A stretch of 64,000 bases of DNA, from positions 744,001-808,000 of the forward strand of contig NZ_JACHIW010000001.1 of NCBI RefSeq assembly GCF_014203395.1, written 5' to 3'. The translations under genes and the position numbers were made by a program. Under the pieces are notes generated by a model, which worked only from the letters and a program-made list of their open reading frames with translations, ran no database searches and was not told the origin of the DNA. Positions within the stretch are counted from its first letter, which is position 1. Each line of letters opens with the position of its first letter. Below are positions 44,992-53,129 of this stretch, in pieces. Origin of the DNA: Saccharopolyspora phatthalungensis. Lineage in GTDB: Bacteria; Actinomycetota; Actinomycetes; Mycobacteriales; Pseudonocardiaceae.

Positions 44992-46146
44992 TCAGGCTGA
45001 CTCGGTAACGAAGGCACCTTCTAGCGCCTGAGCCGCTTCCCTGCCGACGGCCTTGCGGCCGAGGTACACGTCCTGCGTCATGGACGGCCGCGAGTGCCCC
45101 AGCTGATCGGCGACAACCCGAGCGGTCAGGCCAGCAGCATCGAGGATCGTCGCTGCCGTCTTGCGGAACACATGCGAAGTAACCCACGCAAACCCAGCGG
45201 TGCCACGAGCGTTGCGAAGATCACGCCGGGTATTCGACGGGTCCCGCAGACCACCAAGGCTGTCCGGAAACACCGGCCGGTCCAGGCCGACACCGCCAGT
45301 GTGCCGCTTCTTCAGCATCTCCACGGCCCACGAGGGCAGCGGGAGGGTCCGTTCACCGTATTCGGTCTTGGTGGACTTCCTGATCAAGCCCTTGCCCTTG
45401 ACCCGGACCACGGTGAAGTTCACATGGACGACACCCTTATCCAAGTCAACTTCGGACCACTGAACCGCTAGCGCTTCACCGATGCGGACACCTGTCGCAA
45501 GCATGAACCGAGACAGATCCGGCAGATCCTTGGCAACCGCCTTTTCGTCGGCCTCCAGCTGCGCCAGCCACTGAACACGCTCGTCTAGCGTCAAGGCTCG
45601 CGGATTCTTCTTCGGTCCTCCTTCGATCCTGGCGATGTCTCGTGTTGGGTTGCGGTCAATTGCGCCGTGCCGTGCCGCGAGTTTCAGCACGCCCGAGACC
45701 ACGCTACGAGCCGTCTTCGCCGTCGGCGCTCCGACATTCCTGCGCACAGCGCCGATAAAAGCATCCACGCGCGGCACCGTCACCTCCCTCAGCCTGAGTT
45801 CACCGAGCGCAAGCAACACGTGTCCATCGAGGACTCTGCGGTAGGTTTCCGCTGTAGTCGGAGACCTACTCCCCTGTTCCACGGCCGCCTCAACACCGCT
45901 GAACCACTCCTCCGCCACCTTGCGGAACCGTGTATCCGCGCTTATCGCACCGCCCTGTGTCGAACTCCGCTCGGTCAGCGCCTTTTTGAGAGCCCGCTCA
46001 GCAGCAGCCCGCGTCTTACCTGACCTCTCTACAGGACGCGTGACTCCATCGAAGTCACGAAACTTGGTCAGCGCCCGCCAACCCGATTTCGTTTCATAGC
46101 AGCGGATCTTTCCGTACGTCCCGATCGGCAACGGGGGCCTTCCCAT
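44992..46146 (-). CDS. int: Tyrosine site-specific recombinase (AICE integrase)
   Basis: The 384-residue protein has an N-terminal arm-binding part, a SAM-like core-binding domain (~75-170) and the catalytic domain with ATGVRIGEALAVQW (first Arg), SHVFRKTAATI (H-x-x-R) and LGHSRPSMTQDVYLG (His and nucleophile Tyr). It integrates and excises the element at the tRNA-Lys site beside it. The ATG at 46146 shares one base with the xis stop (TGATG), so the two are translated in tandem. An upstream in-frame start would read into xis and lacks support. Confidence 0.95.
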   Translation of the reverse strand: MGRPPLPIGTYGKIRCYETKSGWRALTKFRDFDGVTRPVERSGKTRAAAERALKKALTERSSTQGGAISADTRFRKVAEEWFSGVEAAVEQGSRSPTTAETYRRVLDGHVLLALGELRLREVTVPRVDAFIGAVRRNVGAPTAKTARSVVSGVLKLAARHGAIDRNPTRDIARIEGGPKKNPRALTLDERVQWLAQLEADEKAVAKDLPDLSRFMLATGVRIGEALAVQWSEVDLDKGVVHVNFTVVRVKGKGLIRKSTKTEYGERTLPLPSWAVEMLKKRHTGGVGLDRPVFPDSLGGLRDPSNTRRDLRNARGTAGFAWVTSHVFRKTAATILDAAGLTARVVADQLGHSRPSMTQDVYLGRKAVGREAAQALEGAFVTESA

Positions 46147-46328
46147 CAGATCATCCCCTCTGCCTGGGACTCGAACCAGGACTCGACGTCGTCGGGCTTG
46201 AACCGGATGTACTTGCCGATCTTGCGACCGACCGGACCATAGCCCCGAGAACGCCACTGGTAGACGGTTCCGACGGGAACGCCGAGGTACTTGGAGACGT
46301 CTTCGATGCCCCAGAGGTTGCGGATCAT
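46146..46328 (-). CDS. xis: Excisionase (MerR-like helix-turn-helix)
   Basis: The 60-residue protein has the small winged helix of AICE Xis proteins: LWGIEDVSKYLGVPVGTVYQW, then GYGPVGRKIGKYIRFKPDDVESWF. It bends att DNA and steers the integrase toward excision. It sits between repSA and int, with the int start overlapping its stop, exactly as in pSAM2. Confidence 0.93.
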   Translation of the reverse strand: MIRNLWGIEDVSKYLGVPVGTVYQWRSRGYGPVGRKIGKYIRFKPDDVESWFESQAEGMI

Positions 46329-46330
46329 GG

Positions 46331-47794
46331 TCAGTCTTTCCTTTCGGTGTTGTAGCGGTGTTTGCGTGCGGCGCGGGTGCGTTCGGCGATGGCTGCGGCG
46401 AGTTCGCGTTCTTCGTCGGTGCGGTGGCCGACGCTGGTCATGTCCCAGTGGTTGATCACGGTCACGGTGTCGGCGGTGACGCCGAGTTCGGCGAGGTTCT
46501 GTTCGAACCGCCAGATCTGTCGGTCCTCGCGGAGTTGTTTGAAGGTGGTGGAGTAGGCCCGTGATTTGGACAGGAAGTGCCCGCGGAAGGCGAGCATGTG
46601 GCACCAGCGCCGGAGGTTGAGTTCATCGAGCGGTCCGGGGATCAGTCCGCCGTTGTCGCAGGTGGCGCAGTGGTCGATGGACGCGCAGGCACATCCGGCG
46701 GGGTGGTGTTCGCCGTGGGGGTGGCAGTCCGGGCAGGCGATGGGTGCGCCGAGGTCCCAGGCGGTGCGCATGATCTGTTTGTGGTGCTCGGTGGTCCTGA
46801 GCAGTTCGATCTGGGTGCGGGAGCGGATCGGCCGGTCGGCGGCTTCGGACTTGCCGGTGCCTTTGGTGGCGTATTTGGCGACGTAGGAGGCGATCCGGTC
46901 GTCGCTGATGGTGCCGTCGCCGTCTTCGACCTGGTGGGCGTCGGCGGGGCGGATGGGGCGGATGTCGAGTTGTTCGCCCCAGGCCAGCGTCACGGCTGCC
47001 CCGTCGAGTTCGAAGCCTTTGACTTCGACGTGGGTGGCGGTGTGGGCGGCGTGGACGGCGTCGGCGAGGAGTTCGGGGGTGCCCCAGGCCGGGGTGGTGT
47101 CTACCGCGCCGTTGGGGCCGTCGAGGCGGATCACGGCGTGCAGGTGGATGATGCCCCGGCGCTGGAATTCGGCGACTTTGGCGTAGGAGAGCCGGGCGTG
47201 ATCCGCGAAGTCGCGGACGGTGAGCCCGGCGGCGCGGGCGAGGCGACGTCGTAGGTGTTTGGTGAACAGGTTCCACAGCTTGCCGACGTGGGCCTGCCAC
47301 AGGACGTGTCGGGTGTAGTCGTAGGAGCCGGGGTCGGTGGGCTGGCCGATCTGTGGGTCGTGTTCGTGGTGGTAGCGCCCGCAGCGGCACGGGGCGTGCT
47401 TGCCGGTGGCGGTGGTCCGCCGGTTGTGGACCGGCCCGAAGGAGGGGGCGGTGAGGGTGACGAACAGCCTCGGCTTGTCTGCGACCTCTACGGGGACGCC
47501 TTTGGAGCCGCCGGATAGGCCCGCCCGCAGCAGGTGGAAGGCGTCGGCGGCGTAGCGGTCGCTGCACGCGGGGCAGACCGATTCCCGCCGGTTGCCGCAG
47601 GGGGCGAAGATGTGGCCGCCGTGGCTTTTGAGGACGTCACCGGAGGTCTTGTCGGCGATCTCCCACAGCCCGGACAGTCGGACGGGGTGCAGGCAGCCGT
47701 AGACGTCTTCGACCTTCTTGCGCCAGTCGCGGTAGTCGGGTGCCTGGATCCGCTGTTTGATGCGGTCGATATCGGGAAGTGCGGGCAACACCAT
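46331..47794 (-). CDS. repSA: RepSA-like replication initiator
   Basis: The 487-residue protein has cysteine pairs of a zinc-binding N-terminus (CGNRRESVCPACSDRY). An HUH motif follows in GIIHLHAVIRLDG at ~220, then IASYVAKYATKGTGK with the candidate nicking tyrosine, and a late cysteine-rich stretch (CPDCHPHGEHHPAGCACAS). It starts rolling-circle replication of the excised element. The ATG at 47794 has AAAGG upstream; the 31-codon extension before it is not protein-like. The stop is three bases before xis. Confidence 0.92.
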   Translation of the reverse strand: MVLPALPDIDRIKQRIQAPDYRDWRKKVEDVYGCLHPVRLSGLWEIADKTSGDVLKSHGGHIFAPCGNRRESVCPACSDRYAADAFHLLRAGLSGGSKGVPVEVADKPRLFVTLTAPSFGPVHNRRTTATGKHAPCRCGRYHHEHDPQIGQPTDPGSYDYTRHVLWQAHVGKLWNLFTKHLRRRLARAAGLTVRDFADHARLSYAKVAEFQRRGIIHLHAVIRLDGPNGAVDTTPAWGTPELLADAVHAAHTATHVEVKGFELDGAAVTLAWGEQLDIRPIRPADAHQVEDGDGTISDDRIASYVAKYATKGTGKSEAADRPIRSRTQIELLRTTEHHKQIMRTAWDLGAPIACPDCHPHGEHHPAGCACASIDHCATCDNGGLIPGPLDELNLRRWCHMLAFRGHFLSKSRAYSTTFKQLREDRQIWRFEQNLAELGVTADTVTVINHWDMTSVGHRTDEERELAAAIAERTRAARKHRYNTERKD

Positions 47795-47918
47795 GTGGTG
47801 ACCTTTCGAGGGACAAGGCCCGGCGAGCAGCACCCGCCCGAAGCCCGTTGCCCCTTTGCGGTACTGCCCGCCGAGCGTGGGTGACACGATTCGGTATTCA
47901 GTTGTCTCGTAAGGGTTT

Positions 47919-48830
47919 TCAGGTCAAGGCGTGACCGTTGTCCGTGGCGAACTCGGCCGCGATCTGTTCGGCCAGGCCGTCAGGGACCGGGATCGCTTTC
48001 CTGACTTCCGCAGCGGTGAACTCCCGGCCCTGGGCCAGCACCCGCGAGCGGGCATCGGTGACCCTGGCGATCAGTGGTGCGGGCAGCATCGCGGCGGTGC
48101 GAGAAGCCTTGACCACCTGCGGTTTCGGTTCAGCGACAGCGGCCGTCGTGGCCGGCTGTTCCTCCGCCTGCGGTGGCTGTCCCGCCGCTGGTGATTCCTC
48201 GTCGGCGGGGGCCTCGTCGGCGGGGGCCTGGTCGGCGGGGGCCTGGTCGGCGGTGTCGTAGATCAGCAACGTGATCTCCCGCCGTTTGGCTTGGATGACC
48301 GGGATGACTTCGGCGATCCCGTAGACGATGACCGGGATGATCGCGTGCACCGCCGCCGAGCCCAGGTTGAACTCCTCCCACCGCCACCGCAGCAGCGGGA
48401 CCGCTTGCGGGATGACGTTCATCGCCAGCGTGGAGGTCAGCAGCACGCGCTTGAGCCGGTACCACCACTGGTGATCCGGTTCGCGGCCGTAGGAGAGGAT
48501 CACGGCCTCGAAGTTGAGGATCACGATCAACAGACCCGCGAACATCGGTTCCACGGTCCACGCGGCCCACCACAGCGGGTCGGCTTGCGTCGCGTCGCCT
48601 GCGAGGAACTTCTGGACCCCGGTGGTCGTGAACACCAGGCCCAGCGACAGGAAGAACCACAGCCCGATCAGGGTCCGCCGTCCCTGCCGCTCGATCTCCA
48701 CGGCCCGCAGGTCCGGGTCCCGCACCAGCCCCCGCAGTTGCCGGGCCTCGCAGATTTTGTCGCCGAGCCTGCGTACCCGCCGGGTCTTACCGGGGTCGCT
48801 GTCACGGTGTTTACGCCGCAGCAGGCCCAT
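47919..48830 (-). CDS. AICE membrane protein of the Spd/DUF2637-like type
   Basis: The 303 residues contain a basic N-terminal part and four hydrophobic helices at ~60-190 (GLWFFLSLGLVFTTTGVQ, MFAGLLIVILNFEAVIL, LLTSTLAMNVIPQAVPLL, AIIPVIVYGIAEVIPVI). A repetitive acidic stretch follows (ADQAPADQAPADEAPADEE) and a final DNA-binding-like helical part. Proteins like this are encoded next to repSA in many AICEs and are thought to help plasmid spread within the recipient mycelium. Role inferred from position. Confidence 0.7.
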   Translation of the reverse strand: MGLLRRKHRDSDPGKTRRVRRLGDKICEARQLRGLVRDPDLRAVEIERQGRRTLIGLWFFLSLGLVFTTTGVQKFLAGDATQADPLWWAAWTVEPMFAGLLIVILNFEAVILSYGREPDHQWWYRLKRVLLTSTLAMNVIPQAVPLLRWRWEEFNLGSAAVHAIIPVIVYGIAEVIPVIQAKRREITLLIYDTADQAPADQAPADEAPADEESPAAGQPPQAEEQPATTAAVAEPKPQVVKASRTAAMLPAPLIARVTDARSRVLAQGREFTAAEVRKAIPVPDGLAEQIAAEFATDNGHALT

Positions 48831-48844
48831 ATCCGCCTTCCTTC

Positions 48845-49033
48845 CTATTCGCTGCTGGGCTTGAACAGGGCGAACAGGCCCCGGATGGCCAGGACCAGGC
48901 CGATCCCGATCCCGATGGCCAGGGCCGGGGTGATCAGCAGCCACACCAGCGCCAGCACCCCGAGCACCACCGCCAGCACCAGCAGGAGCGTCAGCACGCC
49001 CTTGCCCGTGATCTCCAGGTGAATGTGCTGCAT
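48845..49033 (-). CDS. Small two-helix AICE membrane protein
   Basis: The 62-residue protein begins MQHIHLEITGKGV and has two adjoining hydrophobic helices (LTLLLVLAVVLGVLALVWLLI and ALAIGIGIGLVLAIRGLFALF). It overlaps the stop of the preceding gene by one base. It resembles small Spd proteins of AICEs. Function inferred from location. Confidence 0.7.
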   Translation of the reverse strand: MQHIHLEITGKGVLTLLLVLAVVLGVLALVWLLITPALAIGIGIGLVLAIRGLFALFKPSSE

Positions 49034-49284
49034 CAGCAACCTCCGTTTCCGCGCGTGAGTCCGCGCATCCTCATCGCTTCATCCCGGAGCGCGTCGACCT
49101 GCCTGATCACGTCCAGGCCATCGCAGAGCAGTTCCCGGAACTCCTCGAGGCTCAACACCGACGACAGTTCTATGTCCCCGTCCGGGCCCGCCTCGGTGAT
49201 GGAGATCTCGACTCCCCGCCGAACCGGACGCAGTTCGACAAGACCGGGCCCATCGGCCCCGTAGCAGTGATCTTTCTTCCGCAT
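49033..49284 (-). CDS. Small acidic AICE protein, function unknown
   Basis: The 83 residues begin MRKKDHCYGADGPGLVELR and contain alternating strands (VELRPVRRGVEISITEAG) and two helices (LSLEEFRELLCDGLDVIRQVDAL). The start ATG at 49284 has GGAAAGGAC upstream. It lies between the GGDEF-like gene and the Spd-like gene. Not recognised. Confidence 0.65.
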   Translation of the reverse strand: MRKKDHCYGADGPGLVELRPVRRGVEISITEAGPDGDIELSSVLSLEEFRELLCDGLDVIRQVDALRDEAMRMRGLTRGNGGC

Positions 49285-49303
49285 GACTGTCCTTTCCGGA
49301 CTC

Positions 49304-49876
49304 TTAGGTGTGGCTTGTGGCCAGTCGGGTGTGGTGTCGGGTGGCGTGTTTGTCGCCGTACATGCGTTCATCCGCCGAGACCATCAGCGCGGAGAGCTGG
49401 GCGGTGTGCACTGGTGCGGTCATCACGCCCAGCGACATGCCGACCTCGACCGGCTGGCCGTCGATCTCGGCGATGCTCGACACCGCCGCTTGGAACTGCC
49501 GGATGCGTGTCTCGGCCTGCTGCGGGGTGCTCACCTGCGGCAAGAGGACCGCGAACTCGTCGCCGTGCAGACGCACCGGTAACTCCCTGCCGGTGGCGGT
49601 GGTGCGCAGCGCGGAGGCGACCGCGATGAGGACCTGATCACCGAAGCGGTGCCCGTGCACGTCGTTGAAGGCTTTGAAGCCGTTCATATCGCCGACCGCC
49701 ACGGCCACCAGACCCCGGCCGCGACGCATCGCCCGGTTGAACGCGGCCACCAGCGCCGCCCGGTTACCCAACCCGGTCAGCGGGTCGCTCCGGGTCTGCC
49801 GGAACAACCGGTACGCGCAGGTCCCGGCCGCCACGCTGGCCGCGCTCGTGACACCCAGGGCCACCTTTGCCAACAT
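49304..49876 (-). CDS. GGDEF-domain protein (diguanylate-cyclase-like)
   Basis: The 190-residue protein has an N-terminal hydrophobic segment (VALGVTSAASVAAGTCAY) and a full GGDEF domain: DPLTGLGNRAALVAAF, GDMNGFKAFNDVHGHRFGDQVL and the signature-loop LHGDEFAVLLP. Y/G-x-S-L-G appears as GMSLGV near the end. The signature reads HGDEF in place of GGDEF, so catalytic competence is open. Active members make c-di-GMP from GTP. GGAGG precedes the ATG at 49876. It sits between the Tra gene and small membrane genes of the element. Confidence 0.88.
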   Translation of the reverse strand: MLAKVALGVTSAASVAAGTCAYRLFRQTRSDPLTGLGNRAALVAAFNRAMRRGRGLVAVAVGDMNGFKAFNDVHGHRFGDQVLIAVASALRTTATGRELPVRLHGDEFAVLLPQVSTPQQAETRIRQFQAAVSSIAEIDGQPVEVGMSLGVMTAPVHTAQLSALMVSADERMYGDKHATRHHTRLATSHT

Positions 49877-49958
49877 GGATAGTGCCTCCTTAGCGAGGTA
49901 AGGCCCGCCCGGGATGCTCTGGCCGGAGTCCGGGCGGGCCGTCTGAAACAGGGAATGA

Positions 49959-51479
49959 TCAGGCGATCTCTTCGCCCTCGTCGTCTTCGTAGTAGTCGTG
50001 TTCTTCGATCTCGTCGTCCTCGTCGTCCTCGTCGTCCTCGTCGTTCTCGTCTTCGAGCGCTTCGAAGTCGAAGCTGTAGATGTCCTCTGCGGTCTGCCCG
50101 GCGTGTTCGCCGTCGGTGGCCTCGCGGCGGATCGGGGTGACCGTCGCGCCCCGGTCGGTGCAGAACCGGACGAGTTCGGTGATGTCGTCGTCGGTGGTGT
50201 AGGCGGCACGAACCCGCAGGGGTTCCCGACGGCCCTCCTTCTTCACGTAGGCGACACCAGCGAGGTACTCGGGGATCTTGTCGGCGAACGCGCCCGCATC
50301 GCGCATGCCCTCACCCAGGCACATGTCCACATACGACGCGGAATCCAGCCGCAACGCGATCTTCGTCGGGAACAGACCGCGCATCGGGATGACATCCTTG
50401 GTCGGTTCCTGCGACGCGGCAACGGTGCGGCCACCCACCGCCCGGTACTGCGTGAGCGCCTTGCTCAGATCCAGCTCGAACGGTGCCCGGATCGCCTTGT
50501 CCGCGTAGGCGGTCATCGCGGCCAGCTCATCGCAGATCAGCAACTCCAGCGGTGTTTCCAGCGACGGCGTGAACGTCCTGACCCCTTGGCGGCCGAGCTC
50601 CAGCTTCCGGGCGTCGAGAACGCTGGTGTACTCCTGAATCAGCTTCTGCCCGGCCTGGTCGCTTTCGGCGAACTCGTAATACATGTCCTCGCCGATGCCG
50701 AATTCCATACCGCCCTTGGGGTCGATCACCCACAACCGCACGTAACCGGCCCGGATCAACGGGGCCAGAGCGCGCAGAAGCGCCCACATGAACGAGCCCT
50801 TCCCCGCCCCGGTCGCCCCGCCCAGGAGGATGTGCAGGTCCCGGCCCAGCAGGTCGAGGGTGAAGTCCCGGCCGTATTCGTCCCGGCCGATCGGCAGCCG
50901 CCGCAGATCCACCGCCTCGACCGACTCCGCCAGGTCCGGCAGGGGAACGAACATGTCGTCGAAGGGTTCCCGGCGCTGGAAGTCCAGGGCGATCTTGCCC
51001 GGTTTGAGCTGGCGCACGTTGGTCGAACGTGCCTGAAACGAGTTCGCCAGTCGATTGATCACTTTCTCGAAGTCCTCCGGTTCTTGGCCCTTGGCCATTC
51101 GGACGTGCACGGTGTCCCATGACCACGTGCTTTTCACCCGCGTCACGCGCGGAGCCAGTGTGTTTCCCTTGTGATCGATGGTGGTCAGGTTGCAGGCGGT
51201 CATGATCCGAAGCCATTGCCGCCGGTAGGACCACCACCGTCTCCACCACGCCCGCAGCAGGCGACCGGCGAACCTGTCGAAGGTCGGCCGGTCCAGCAGC
51301 CGCCAGGAAGCGCCGGCCACCACGGCAATCCCGGCCGCCATGAGCACGGTCTGATACCCCACCCACAGCACCGCAGCGTCCAGGACCACCACCGAGCCCA
51401 CCGAACGCGGATGCCGCGCGACGAACCGTGCCGCCGCCCGAACCGGGGTTCTTTCCGTGTCAACTCGCGTGTCCCGCAT
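49959..51479 (-). CDS. traSA: FtsK/SpoIIIE-type conjugal DNA translocase (TraSA-like)
   Basis: The 506-residue protein has two N-terminal hydrophobic helices (SVVVLDAAVLWVGYQTVLM, AAGIAVVAGASW), a Walker A GGATGAGKGS near residue 222, a Walker-B-like LELLICDEL and VAASQEPTKDVIPMRG. The last ~35 residues are almost entirely acidic (EDENDEDDEDDEDDEIEEHD), an unusual tail. It pumps double-stranded DNA into the recipient, with the winged-helix DNA-recognition part before the tail. The start ATG at 51479 is well placed. Confidence 0.93.
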   Translation of the reverse strand: MRDTRVDTERTPVRAAARFVARHPRSVGSVVVLDAAVLWVGYQTVLMAAGIAVVAGASWRLLDRPTFDRFAGRLLRAWWRRWWSYRRQWLRIMTACNLTTIDHKGNTLAPRVTRVKSTWSWDTVHVRMAKGQEPEDFEKVINRLANSFQARSTNVRQLKPGKIALDFQRREPFDDMFVPLPDLAESVEAVDLRRLPIGRDEYGRDFTLDLLGRDLHILLGGATGAGKGSFMWALLRALAPLIRAGYVRLWVIDPKGGMEFGIGEDMYYEFAESDQAGQKLIQEYTSVLDARKLELGRQGVRTFTPSLETPLELLICDELAAMTAYADKAIRAPFELDLSKALTQYRAVGGRTVAASQEPTKDVIPMRGLFPTKIALRLDSASYVDMCLGEGMRDAGAFADKIPEYLAGVAYVKKEGRREPLRVRAAYTTDDDITELVRFCTDRGATVTPIRREATDGEHAGQTAEDIYSFDFEALEDENDEDDEDDEDDEIEEHDYYEDDEGEEIA

Positions 51480-51569
51480 TGCCGCCTTACCTTTCTACGA
51501 GCAGAAGAAAAAAAGGGGGGCGCTGATTCTCCGTAGAGATCAACGCCCCCGTGCCGAGTCCAGCCGGTA

Positions 51570-51749
51570 TCAGTTCCGGCGCTGGGTCATCTCCAGCTTG
51601 GCGACCAAATCGCCAACCGAGTTCCGCATCTTGTTCAGCGGGGTCCCCATACCCTTCGGGACCCCGAAATTTTTCAAGTGGTTCACCAGCGCCAGCATCG
51701 TCGAATCGATGCGCCGGACCGTCGCGTGTACCTCGTCACCACGTGCCAT
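51570..51749 (-). CDS. Small AICE protein, function unknown
   Basis: The 59-residue ORF begins MARGDEVHATVRRIDSTMLA and ends AKLEMTQRRN; it is mostly helical. Its ATG overlaps the stop of the upstream gene (TAATG), indicating coupled translation. It lies just before the Tra gene in the same direction. Confidence 0.6.
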   Translation of the reverse strand: MARGDEVHATVRRIDSTMLALVNHLKNFGVPKGMGTPLNKMRNSVGDLVAKLEMTQRRN

Positions 51750-52003
51750 TATTTCTGGTATCCCTTCGCCACATTCGGACCGCCCTTCGCGGCGATCGCG
51801 TCCCGAACCCCGAACACGGACGACTGCGCCGCGCCCGCCAAATCCCCGACTTCCTCGAAGTCCTTCTTGACCATGATGTCGTCTTCCAGGAACTCCACCC
51901 GCGACAGCTCCCGGAACAACGCATCCAGCAACTCACCGATCTTCTTCAACCGGGCGATAGCGGGCGTGTTCTTCCGCATCCCGACCGGCAAATTCGTATT
52001 CAT
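51749..52003 (-). CDS. Small helical AICE protein, function unknown
   Basis: The 84 residues start MNTNLPVGMRKNTPAIAR and form long helices (LKKIGELLDALFRELSRVEFLEDDIM and FEEVGDLAGAAQSSVFGVRDAIA). A TTG two codons upstream is also possible. The next gene starts inside its stop codon. The design suggests a partner or coiled-coil protein. Not recognised. Confidence 0.65.
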   Translation of the reverse strand: MNTNLPVGMRKNTPAIARLKKIGELLDALFRELSRVEFLEDDIMVKKDFEEVGDLAGAAQSSVFGVRDAIAAKGGPNVAKGYQK

Positions 52004-52035
52004 CGACAATCATTCCAATCTGTTTGTTTTCACGG

Positions 52036-52383
52036 TCAGCGCGATCGACCGTCGCCCCATTCCTGGTCCCACCGATCGCGATCGGTCACACCCCAGACCT
52101 CGATGGAAATTCCGCCAGCCGCACCGGAATAGCTAGCAGACCCGACCATCGGGTCCTCGTCCTTGCACAACCCGAGGTGATCAGCCCACTTCTGAAGTGC
52201 TTCCGAGACCTGATCCTCGGTGAACTCTGCGCCGACGTGACCAGTGAGGAACACACCGCTGCGCAGCGACGAGCGCCAGTACAGCCCGGTCGGCAGCCCG
52301 TGTTGCCGTGCGTAGCGCTCCATTCCCGTCCTCAGCGCACCCATGAGCATCTGCGTTACCTCATCGCTCATCCGCTGGTTCAT
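52036..52383 (-). CDS. AICE protein of 115 residues, function unknown
   Basis: The protein begins MNQRMSDEVTQMLMGALRTG. It has a helix, then a beta-rich centre (TGLYWRSSLRSGVFLTGHVG) and a C-terminal helix and strand (VSEALQKWADHLGLCK, GISIEVWGV). The start ATG at 52383 lies three bases past the stop of the preceding small gene, with TTTTGGGAGC upstream. Not recognised. Confidence 0.65.
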   Translation of the reverse strand: MNQRMSDEVTQMLMGALRTGMERYARQHGLPTGLYWRSSLRSGVFLTGHVGAEFTEDQVSEALQKWADHLGLCKDEDPMVGSASYSGAAGGISIEVWGVTDRDRWDQEWGDGRSR

Positions 52384-52385
52384 TT

Positions 52386-52559
52386 TCAGCTCCCAAAAGT
52401 CAGATCGCCATGGATGTCGCCCCGAACCTCCACGTGCTTTTTCGCTCCACCGAAATTCAGGTTGATCGCCGCCGGGCTCGACACATCCGATCCGGTCCCG
52501 TTGTTCTCGGCCGACTGAATAACGATCTCGCCCGACGTGCTATTGCGGTTGTGCTTCAC
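52386..52559 (-). CDS. 57-residue AICE protein, function unknown
   Basis: It starts at GTG 52559 with GGAG eight bases before. The sequence begins VKHNRNSTSGEIVIQSAE and ends VRGDIHGDLTFGS: short beta strands with glycines, unlike a random frame. It is followed directly by the 115-residue gene. Its codon use and ribosome binding site support a real gene. Confidence 0.55.
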   Translation of the reverse strand: MKHNRNSTSGEIVIQSAENNGTGSDVSSPAAINLNFGGAKKHVEVRGDIHGDLTFGS

Positions 52560-52631
52560 TTACTTGCTCCAGCCGCCGAAGACCCAATGCACCCGGAGCC
52601 GTGAAATCCGAAAACTCGCACTTCTGATCAC
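52560..52631 (-). CDS. Possible 23-residue peptide
   Basis: A GTG at 52631 overlaps the stop of the upstream gene (GTGA), and the ORF ends with TAA immediately before the next GTG. It is basic and aromatic, ending WVFGGWSK. Only the tight coupling supports it. Confidence 0.3.
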   Translation of the reverse strand: MIRSASFRISRLRVHWVFGGWSK

Positions 52632-52816
52632 TTCCAATCGCCAGCGAGTGAACGCAGGTTGTCTTCCGCCCGCCCAAGCGAGGCCATCGCGAACGGCATC
52701 AAGCAGTTCGTGACACCGAACTTCCGGGCCGTCTGCCGGTCCAGCTCATCAAGCCGGTCACTGATCACCTTCAGCTGCTCCGCAATGCAGCCCAATTCCT
52801 CCGCTTCCTCACTCAC
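52628..52816 (-). CDS. 62-residue helical AICE protein, function unknown
   Basis: It starts at GTG 52816 (GGGGGCGG upstream), overlapping the stop of the zinc-ribbon-like peptide as GTGA. It is a single long helix (EEAEELGCIAEQLKVISDRL) followed by RKFGVTNCLMPFAMASLGRA. A longer form reading back to 53002 would cross the upstream gene and is not favoured. Confidence 0.55.
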   Translation of the reverse strand: MSEEAEELGCIAEQLKVISDRLDELDRQTARKFGVTNCLMPFAMASLGRAEDNLRSLAGDWK

Positions 52817-52914
52817 TGCCGCCCCCTGAACTGCCTCAAGAAGCGATCGCAATACACATCCTGCGAGTGCCGGTAACGCCACCGGTCGACGTGGCACGCT
52901 CCACAGTAGAACAA
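52813..52914 (-). CDS. 33-residue zinc-ribbon-like peptide
   Basis: It starts at TTG 52914, seven bases after AAAGGGG. It reads FYCGACHVDRWRYRH, then QDVYCDRFLRQFRGRQ, with C-x-x-C, histidines and a third cysteine that could hold zinc. It stops inside the start of the next gene. The C-x-x-C and coupling argue for a real gene; length and start remain uncertain. The ~200 bases upstream (52915-53119) hold no other gene I support. Confidence 0.45.
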   Translation of the reverse strand: MFYCGACHVDRWRYRHSQDVYCDRFLRQFRGRQ

Positions 52915-53109
52915 TGCAGAACCCCTTTCGTTCCTGCCTTGCAGAAAGCCATGAAGACCCCCGGGATTCGCTCCGTGTTTCCGCCGGTATTCCGGGGGTC
53001 AATATGGCCTTCCCGACGTGTCAATTCACGCCGAAAAGGCATAGCTCGGCCCACTATGGAATTCTCAAAGAACAAGCAGCCAGAAACGGCTAAGAAAAGA
53101 GACTCAATT

Positions 53110-53129
53110 CGCGGGTAACTCAGCCCGCG
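53110..53129 (-). terminator. Hairpin at the end of the 53120 gene
   Basis: CGCGGG (53110-53115) pairs with CCCGCG (53124-53129) across the stop codon, and the following minus-strand sequence is AT-rich. Confidence 0.4.

Noticed and set aside
52836..53075. 79-codon minus-strand ORF upstream of the small AICE genes
   Set aside because: It has no ribosome binding site and no protein pattern. The overlapping zinc-ribbon-like frame fits the coupled gene cluster better.
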